A DNA stretch of 11,893 nucleotides from Gammaproteobacteria bacterium (lineage in GTDB: Bacteria > Pseudomonadota > Gammaproteobacteria > Pseudomonadales > Azotimanducaceae): NCBI GenBank assembly GCA_002719135.1, contig PBGU01000012.1:12166-24058 (forward strand), read 5' to 3'. Within the stretch, counting starts at the first letter, position 1, and every line of letters begins with the position of its first letter. Made by a program: the position numbers and the translations under genes. Under the pieces are notes generated by a model. That model was not told the DNA's origin and made no database searches. It saw only the letters and a program-made list of their open reading frames with translations. This document shows, in pieces, positions 6,601 to 11,893 of the stretch.

Positions 6601-8535
6601 ATGGACCATTCGCAAACGGAACAAAGTTATGGTGCCTGGCGATCTCCTATCACGGCGACGTTAGTCGCGTCGGGATTAGTTAATTTTTCTGAATTGCGAG
6701 ACTCCGAACACGGCCTCCTTTGGGTCGAGCAACGTCCCTTCGACAATGGACGGAGCGTTCTCGTACTGGAGACACGAGGCGCTCGTCGAGATCTCACGCC
6801 TACGCCATATAGTGTGCGTTCTCGCGTTCACGAGTACGGCGGCGGGGCATACTGTGTCGCTGGCGATGGCGTTTTTTTTGTTAATGCGATCGATCAAAAC
6901 ATCTATTGGTGCTCTTTATTGGATGGTTTGACAGAGATCACCCAGCTGACTGCGGGTAACGAGAACGTCCGATATGCGGATATGACGTGGGATAGCCGAC
7001 GCGAACACCTGGTCGGTGTTCGTGAGACACATGACGCTGGTTCCGAACCGGTGAATCAACTAGTGGCGATAGATTGCCGGACGGGTGCAGTCGATGTAGT
7101 TCATTCGGGTCACGATTTTTACTCGTCTCCTCGTCTGTCGAGTGATGCTGAACGCCTCGCTTTTCTTGTATGGGACCACCCCAATATGCCTTGGGATGGC
7201 AACGAGCTCTTTGTCGCAACTTTGGATACGACAGGAAGGATCGTGACCGAAACTTTGGTTGCTGGCGGTGTCGCTGAATCGGTATTTCAACCGGAATGGT
7301 TAACTCCCGAACGCTTGGTTTTTGTGTCCGATGCCAATGGTTACTGGAACTTATACAGCTATGACTCGTCTGGTATTTATTGTCTCAACGAAGATGCTGC
7401 CGAGTACGGGGCCGCTCAATGGGCCTTTGGGATCCGTACCTATATTCCCATTTCAGACCGCGTTTTGGTTACGAACAGAATCGATAACGGAGTGACTGCT
7501 CTAATATTTGTTGACGTTGATACCGGAATGGTTACGCCGCTTGAAGACCGGTTTAGTTCATACGCTAGTTTGAATCGAACAGCGACGGGTATTGCTTTTG
7601 TCGCCGGTAAACCCGACGACCTAACCGCGGTAGTTAGAATGGATTTGACAACTACGGAGATAATTAAAGTTGCTACCCAAGGAACCCTCGATATTGATCG
7701 AGATTACTTTTCGTTTCCCGAACAACTTGTGTACGACAATCCCGACGGGCTTGAGACATTCGCTAATTTTTACCCTCCCCGACATCCTTTAGCCGTTGGT
7801 CCTGTAACGAAGAAACCGCCGCTGTTGGTGATAAGTCATGGCGGCCCTACCGGCCATGCCTCCCGCGATCTGAATTTTCGAATCCAGTACTACACCAGTC
7901 GTGGTTGGGCGGTGGTGGACGTCGACTACGGCGGGTCGACGGGATTCGGTCGAGCGTATCGGCAGAGACTAGACGGTCGATGGGGCATCGTCGACGTTGC
8001 CGATTGTGTTGCCGCGGTCACGCACTTGATTTCTTCGGATCGCGTTGATCCTTCGCGGGTTGCTATTCGTGGTGGAAGTGCAGGCGGGTATACGACGCTG
8101 CGCGCCTTAGTAACATCCCCAATTTTTAAGGTGGGGGCGAGTCATTACGGTATTGGCGACCTTAAAGCGCTAGCGCGTGACACACATAAATTCGAGTCTC
8201 GATACCTAGATAAGCTAATTGGAGACGCTATGGACGAACGTTCTCCCCTTCATGAGGTCGAGCGATTTAATTGTCCAGTTGCTTTTTTTCAGGGTACTGA
8301 AGATCGGGTTGTACCCCCTAATCAAGCTGAAACTATGGTCGGCGCGTTACGCGACAAAGGCCTAGCCGTCATGTATATGAAATTCGAAGGTGAAGGACAT
8401 GGATTTCGGAAGGGGTCTAATATCGAGAGGGTGATCGAAGCGGAGTACGCGTTTTTTGCTCGCGTATTCAGGTTTGAGCCAGCCGATGATCTAACGCAAG
8501 CTTTTGACGGGGCAGACTTGATGAACTTTTCATGA
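6601..8535 (+). CDS. S9-family serine peptidase (prolyl oligopeptidase / acylaminoacyl peptidase type)
   Basis: Predicted cytoplasmic serine peptidase that hydrolyses short peptides, possibly blocked or acylated ones as in acylaminoacyl peptidases; the exact specificity cannot be read from sequence. 644 residues, no signal peptide. Residues ~20-370 look like the beta-propeller gate (repeated strand-rich segments, e.g. NGYWNLYSYD). Residues ~395-640 are an alpha/beta-hydrolase with oxyanion region ISHGGPTG, DYGGSTGFGRAYR, and triad Ser493 (GGSAGGY), Asp568 (GTEDRVVPP) and His600 (GEGHGF), all present in order. The sequence appears intact. It starts 9 bp after the acetyltransferase stop and overlaps the ligase gene by 4 bp (ATGA), so the three are almost certainly co-transcribed. 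Relatives are widely annotated as dipeptidyl aminopeptidase/acylaminoacyl peptidase; I would not go beyond the family name. Confidence 0.93.
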   Translation: MDHSQTEQSYGAWRSPITATLVASGLVNFSELRDSEHGLLWVEQRPFDNGRSVLVLETRGARRDLTPTPYSVRSRVHEYGGGAYCVAGDGVFFVNAIDQNIYWCSLLDGLTEITQLTAGNENVRYADMTWDSRREHLVGVRETHDAGSEPVNQLVAIDCRTGAVDVVHSGHDFYSSPRLSSDAERLAFLVWDHPNMPWDGNELFVATLDTTGRIVTETLVAGGVAESVFQPEWLTPERLVFVSDANGYWNLYSYDSSGIYCLNEDAAEYGAAQWAFGIRTYIPISDRVLVTNRIDNGVTALIFVDVDTGMVTPLEDRFSSYASLNRTATGIAFVAGKPDDLTAVVRMDLTTTEIIKVATQGTLDIDRDYFSFPEQLVYDNPDGLETFANFYPPRHPLAVGPVTKKPPLLVISHGGPTGHASRDLNFRIQYYTSRGWAVVDVDYGGSTGFGRAYRQRLDGRWGIVDVADCVAAVTHLISSDRVDPSRVAIRGGSAGGYTTLRALVTSPIFKVGASHYGIGDLKALARDTHKFESRYLDKLIGDAMDERSPLHEVERFNCPVAFFQGTEDRVVPPNQAETMVGALRDKGLAVMYMKFEGEGHGFRKGSNIERVIEAEYAFFARVFRFEPADDLTQAFDGADLMNFS

Positions 8536-9491
8536 GCTTGAAAGTTGCAGTTCTCGCGGGAGGCGATTCTGCCGAATCGGCGATCTCTCGTTCTTCGGCA
8601 GAGGAGGTTTTACTCAGACTCGGTGAACGTCACTTGGTTGAACTCATCGAGCTCGACGAAAATATCACCAAGAACATTACGGCATTTGGCCCGGATGTCG
8701 TGTTCCCGGTATTGCATGGCCCGCCGGGTGAGGACGGTACCGTACAGGGGTATCTGGAAATGTTAGGTCTACCATACGTTGGCAGCGACGTTCGGGGATC
8801 GGCCCTAGCGATGGACAAGTACGTGGCGAAAACGTTGTTTCGTGAGGTGGGATTGCCTGTGCTTGACGACTTATTGGTTTCCGTCGTCGATGTTCACGAA
8901 TCGTCGGCTGCGATTTCAGAGCGTTTTGGGCCACGTGTAGTGATCAAACCGCTCCGGCAAGGATCTGCGCTTGGTGTGACACGGCTACCCAATGGTGGTG
9001 ATGTGTCCCAATCCATCAAAGATGCTCGAAGCTACGGGGATACAGTCTTGGTCGAACCTTATTTTGAGGGAAAAGAGGTTACCGCCGGAGTTCTTGATCT
9101 TGATGGAGAGAATAAGGTTGTGTTTCCTGTCGTCGAAATCGAATTACCGGATGGCGAGTGGTATGACTTTCGCAACCGTTACGAAGTCGGTAGAAGTATC
9201 CATAAAATCCCCGCGACGCTGCCGGACCATGTCCTCGAGGACATAGCGAACTATGCGACTAAGGCACACGAATGTTTGGGATTGCGCGATCTCTCTCGTT
9301 CGGATTTCCTCGTTTCCTCAACAAACGAAGTCGTTTTGCTTGAGGTCAATACAATGCCGGGAATGACCCCGACCAGTTTATATCCGGATGCGGCCCGAGC
9401 CGCTGGATTGTCCTTTGGGGATCTGATGGACAAGCTCGTTGTGAACGCCGTAAGCCGAACCACGAACGTGTCCCATCCTCCCGGCGCATGA
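8532..9491 (+). CDS. D-alanine-D-alanine ligase-type ATP-grasp enzyme
   Basis: Family reaction: ATP-dependent joining of two D-alanines for the peptidoglycan precursor. 319 residues (E. coli DdlB 306). Conserved features are GGDSAES with Glu15, LHGPPGEDGT (62-70), the MDK segment (94-96), KPLRQGSALG (Lys139, Ser145), Glu182, Arg256 and Asp258 (SRSDF), LLEVNTMPGM (Glu271, Asn273) and Ser282. The omega loop reads YDFRNRY at 211-217: the tyrosine matching DdlB Tyr216 is kept (Tyr217), but the lysine before it (Lys215) is Arg216. The GxG before the arginine-aspartate pair is also changed. All core ATP and metal residues remain, so it should be active. D-Ala-D-Ala is the default substrate, but the loop changes and the location outside a mur/fts cluster leave room for another dipeptide; hence no gene symbol. 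The ATG overlaps the S9 peptidase stop (ATGA). The stop faces pepN 11 bp away. Confidence 0.85.
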   Translation: MSLKVAVLAGGDSAESAISRSSAEEVLLRLGERHLVELIELDENITKNITAFGPDVVFPVLHGPPGEDGTVQGYLEMLGLPYVGSDVRGSALAMDKYVAKTLFREVGLPVLDDLLVSVVDVHESSAAISERFGPRVVIKPLRQGSALGVTRLPNGGDVSQSIKDARSYGDTVLVEPYFEGKEVTAGVLDLDGENKVVFPVVEIELPDGEWYDFRNRYEVGRSIHKIPATLPDHVLEDIANYATKAHECLGLRDLSRSDFLVSSTNEVVLLEVNTMPGMTPTSLYPDAARAAGLSFGDLMDKLVVNAVSRTTNVSHPPGA

Positions 9492-9502
9492 TTTTCTCAA
9501 TC

Positions 9503-11893
9503 TCAAGAATAGGCGACCAGCCCTTTTTGGGTTACCTCAAGAAGATCTTTTGATTGGCAGTGTTGGCGGATACGTTCGAGGGTATCTTTCATCCGCTCCT
9601 GACGGACAACGTCAAACCTTTGCCAACGCGTTAGTGGCGCGCAAATTCGAGACGCGACCTGTGGATTAAGCGAATCGAGTTTTAGGATTTCGTTCGCTAG
9701 GAACGTATAGCTTTTGCCATCCGGTCGATGAAATTCGCGGTGATTCGCCGTCGCGAAGGTTACAAGCAACGCCCGAGCTCTATTGGGGTTGTGTAGGTTA
9801 AATTCAGGGTGGTTTGTGAGTTCGATAATTCTCGACAAGGTCCCAGATACCATGCAACTGGCTTGAGTCGAAAACCATTTGTCTACGACTAGCGGGTTCG
9901 TATGAAATCGATCAAAAAAGTCTTGTATCAATAGCGCTTTTTTTTCTGCGAACGAAGCCTCGAGTCGTAGCAGACGCGAGAAAGCGAACAAACGGTCCGT
10001 CAAGTTGTCGCATCGCTGGTACAGGTCGTAATACAAGTTCCATGCGGTTTGCGGTTCTCTTATCTGTACGCTGGCACCCAAGTAATCCATGGCGAGATGG
10101 TGTAGGGAGCGCCGAGCTATTGATGTGGCATCAGCCTGATAGGGACTATCGTTGCGATTTTGATTAACGATCTGATCCCAACGGTCTTCGAGCGCTGCAC
10201 CCAATTGGGCGTGTACGAGATCACGACTTTCGTCCAATTCGATGACGTCACGTCCTGGATTCTGATCGAGTACATAGATCGTACTAGGAAGTGTCATGGC
10301 GGAAGCCAATAGTGCTTTGGCTTCACCGTCATCTGGAGCAGACATTGCGGAATAGGACAGTGTGTTGAGCAATGCTTCGGCGAGTTGGGTGTTAGATGTT
10401 CGTGTAGCGATCACGGACCCAAGGACTGTTTGCGCTGCATCCCATCGTACAAAGCCATCCGTGTCCTTCGAGGCGAGGTGCAGCGAATCGGCGTCGGATC
10501 TGGGAAAGTCGATCTTCACCGGCGCAGAGAATCCGCGTAAGAAACTCACCGCTGCTTTTGGCGGGGCACCTTCTATGGTGATGGTTGCCTCCTCGCGGTC
10601 GAAATGAAATGTAAGCGTCCCATCGCCGTTCGGATTTTCGAAGTTCATGTTAGTTTGAACCTTAATGTCGAATCCGTTCGACACTCCGGCTTGACCAAGA
10701 ATGTCTTTACCATCGATTGAAACCAGTCCAATCGCGATGGGGATATGGAAGGCTGACTTCGCTGGTTGATTGGGGCTCGGACCGCAGATCTGTCTCAAAT
10801 GCAGCTCGATGGTGCTCTGGCGATGGCTTTCTTCCACTTCGACAAGAGGTGTTCCAGCTTGCGAGTACCATTTACGAAATTGATTCAAGTCAAGTCCTGA
10901 TACTTCCTCCATTGCGACGACGAAGTCTTCTGTGGTCGCCGCGCTTCCATCGTGACGGGCGAAATAAAGATCGGTCGCGGCGCGAAACTTATCCCGTCCC
11001 AACATGATCGATAACATACGCACGACTTCCGCGCCTTTCTCGTAGATCGTCGTCGTATAAAAGTTTGAAATTTCGATGTAGGAGCTTGGACGCACCGGAT
11101 GTGCCAAAGGACTAGCATCCTCGGCGAATTGAACGGTACGAAGAGCATCCACATCCTCGATTCGTTTAACGTCCCGGGAATTCATTGCCGCGCTAAATTC
11201 TGAGTCTCGAAAAACGGTGAAACCTTCTTTCAGACTTAGTTGGAACCAGTCTCGGCAGGTGACTCTATTACCGGACCAGTTATGAAAGTACTCGTGGGCG
11301 ACTACGCCTTCGACGCGCAGATAGGCGGCATCCGTTGCCGTGTTTGGAGAAGCTAGAACGCAACTCGTGTTGAAGACATTGAGGCCCTTATTTTCCATGG
11401 CTCCCATGTTGAAATCTTCAACCGCGACGATCATGAAGGTATCGAGGTCGTATTCTCGGCCGAAGGCGATTTCATCCCATGCCATCGCACGTTTGAGCGA
11501 TTCCATGGCGTGTCTACACTCAGCTATGTTGTGCGATTCAGAATATATACGGAGCGCGACTTCTCGCCCTGAAATCGTCGTGAAGTTGTCCTCAAGTACA
11601 GCTAAGTTGCCGGCCACAAGCGCAAATAGATAGCTAGGCTTGTTGAAAGGATCGCTCCAGGTAACGTTTCTCCGGCCATCGGGGGTTATTTCATCGCGGA
11701 TAAGATTTCCGTTGGCAAGCATGACGTCAAATCGACCCGAGTCGGCGATGAGCGTGGTTGTAAACTTGGATTGGACATCGGGTCTGTCGGGGTAGTACGT
11801 GATTTTTCGGAATCCTTCGGCTTCGCACTGAGTGCAGTACAAATCGCCGGATCTATACAAACCTTCAAGCGCTGTATTGGTCTCCGGATGGAT
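9503..11893 (-). CDS. pepN: Aminopeptidase N, M1 family (partial, N-terminus beyond right edge)
   Basis: Zinc aminopeptidase that removes N-terminal residues from peptides in the cytoplasm. 796 codons are visible. The frame stays open to the window edge (reading ..ETNTALEGLYRSGD), so the TTG at 11860 is internal, not the start. By alignment with E. coli PepN (870 residues) about 97 N-terminal residues are missing. The exopeptidase motif GAMEN is at 11390-11404. The zinc site HEYFHNW starts at 11296, with the third ligand Glu in LSLKEGFTVF 19 residues after the second His. The catalytic Tyr lies in TIYEKGAEV. The C-terminal part keeps PepN-specific blocks such as RWDAAQ, NPNRARALL and LNPQVASR. 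The CTQCEAEGFR segment typical of PepN is near the right edge. It is convergent with the ligase gene. No terminator with a T-run is seen after its stop. Confidence 0.97.
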   Translation of the reverse strand: MHPETNTALEGLYRSGDLYCTQCEAEGFRKITYYPDRPDVQSKFTTTLIADSGRFDVMLANGNLIRDEITPDGRRNVTWSDPFNKPSYLFALVAGNLAVLEDNFTTISGREVALRIYSESHNIAECRHAMESLKRAMAWDEIAFGREYDLDTFMIVAVEDFNMGAMENKGLNVFNTSCVLASPNTATDAAYLRVEGVVAHEYFHNWSGNRVTCRDWFQLSLKEGFTVFRDSEFSAAMNSRDVKRIEDVDALRTVQFAEDASPLAHPVRPSSYIEISNFYTTTIYEKGAEVVRMLSIMLGRDKFRAATDLYFARHDGSAATTEDFVVAMEEVSGLDLNQFRKWYSQAGTPLVEVEESHRQSTIELHLRQICGPSPNQPAKSAFHIPIAIGLVSIDGKDILGQAGVSNGFDIKVQTNMNFENPNGDGTLTFHFDREEATITIEGAPPKAAVSFLRGFSAPVKIDFPRSDADSLHLASKDTDGFVRWDAAQTVLGSVIATRTSNTQLAEALLNTLSYSAMSAPDDGEAKALLASAMTLPSTIYVLDQNPGRDVIELDESRDLVHAQLGAALEDRWDQIVNQNRNDSPYQADATSIARRSLHHLAMDYLGASVQIREPQTAWNLYYDLYQRCDNLTDRLFAFSRLLRLEASFAEKKALLIQDFFDRFHTNPLVVDKWFSTQASCMVSGTLSRIIELTNHPEFNLHNPNRARALLVTFATANHREFHRPDGKSYTFLANEILKLDSLNPQVASRICAPLTRWQRFDVVRQERMKDTLERIRQHCQSKDLLEVTQKGLVAYS

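Noticed and set aside
6872..6879. T8 run in the S9 peptidase gene as a transcription terminator or slippage site
   Set aside because: No GC stem precedes it and the reading frame is intact across it.
9515..9535. AGCCC-TTTTT-GGGTT as a shared terminator for ddl and pepN
   Set aside because: The stem is only about five pairs with a G-T pair, lies within pepN codons, and is not followed by a T-run on either strand.
9938..9945. Run of eight T (A8 on the coding strand) in pepN as a programmed frameshift site
   Set aside because: The protein continues normally through GAA AAA AAA GCG and homology is unbroken on both sides; no stimulatory structure is evident.
10243..10250. TGACGTCA palindrome as a regulatory repeat (also at 2013-2020 and 11722-11729)
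   Set aside because: Two of three copies are inside pepN codons, flanks differ, and an 8-mer built from common codons can recur by chance.
11858..11860. TTG as the pepN start
   Set aside because: The frame is open to the window edge and the upstream codons (NTALEGLY) match internal PepN sequence, so the true start lies outside the window.
1..11893. Mobile element, prophage, CRISPR array, toxin-antitoxin or tRNA
   Set aside because: I saw no integrase or transposase, repeat-spacer pattern, paired small toxin genes, terminal repeats or cloverleaf; nearly all sequence is accounted for by intact housekeeping-type genes.

Overview
This window looks like a stretch of ordinary chromosome from a gammaproteobacterium. 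The basis is protein resemblance: TopA, TatD, Slt70, the RimJ-like acetyltransferase and PepN all share long, characteristic blocks with their Escherichia coli counterparts as I remember them. Base composition is balanced, near 50% GC by eye. Coding density is high, Shine-Dalgarno sequences are weak, and some starts are GTG. I see no phage, transposon, tRNA, rRNA or CRISPR signature. The species cannot be named from the sequence alone.

Layout. (1) On the minus strand, 1-1910 is topA, cut by the left edge in its first C-terminal zinc finger. Upstream of it on the same strand is a 190-residue membrane-anchored protein of unknown function (2030-2602). The 119-bp gap between them holds a good promoter candidate for topA. 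(2) A 100-bp divergent gap (2603-2702) separates this pair from a plus-strand run: a universal stress protein (2703-3152), soluble lytic transglycosylase slt (3161-5059) and tatD (5052-5837). These genes are 8 bp apart and then overlap by 8 bp, so they are probably one operon. (3) After a 229-bp spacer with no convincing gene comes a second tight plus-strand run: a RimJ-like N-acetyltransferase (6067-6591), a cytoplasmic S9-family peptidase (6601-8535) and a D-Ala-D-Ala ligase-type ATP-grasp enzyme (8532-9491), with 9 bp and then a 4-bp ATGA overlap. (4) On the minus strand, pepN (9503-11893) converges on that run with only 11 bp between stop codons. About its first 97 residues lie beyond the right edge.

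How the genes fit together. Most are housekeeping: DNA topology (TopA), stress response (Usp), murein turnover (Slt), 3'-5' DNA/RNA exonuclease or quality control (TatD), and peptide breakdown (S9 peptidase, PepN). The least routine part is the acetyltransferase / S9 peptidase / ATP-grasp ligase run, which joins peptide breakage and dipeptide formation in one probable transcript away from the usual cell-division cluster home of ddlB. The least routine RNA-level signal is an intrinsic-terminator-like hairpin with a T7 run inside the early slt coding region. I do not see a clearly new defence or mobile system here; the findings are modest and ranked accordingly.
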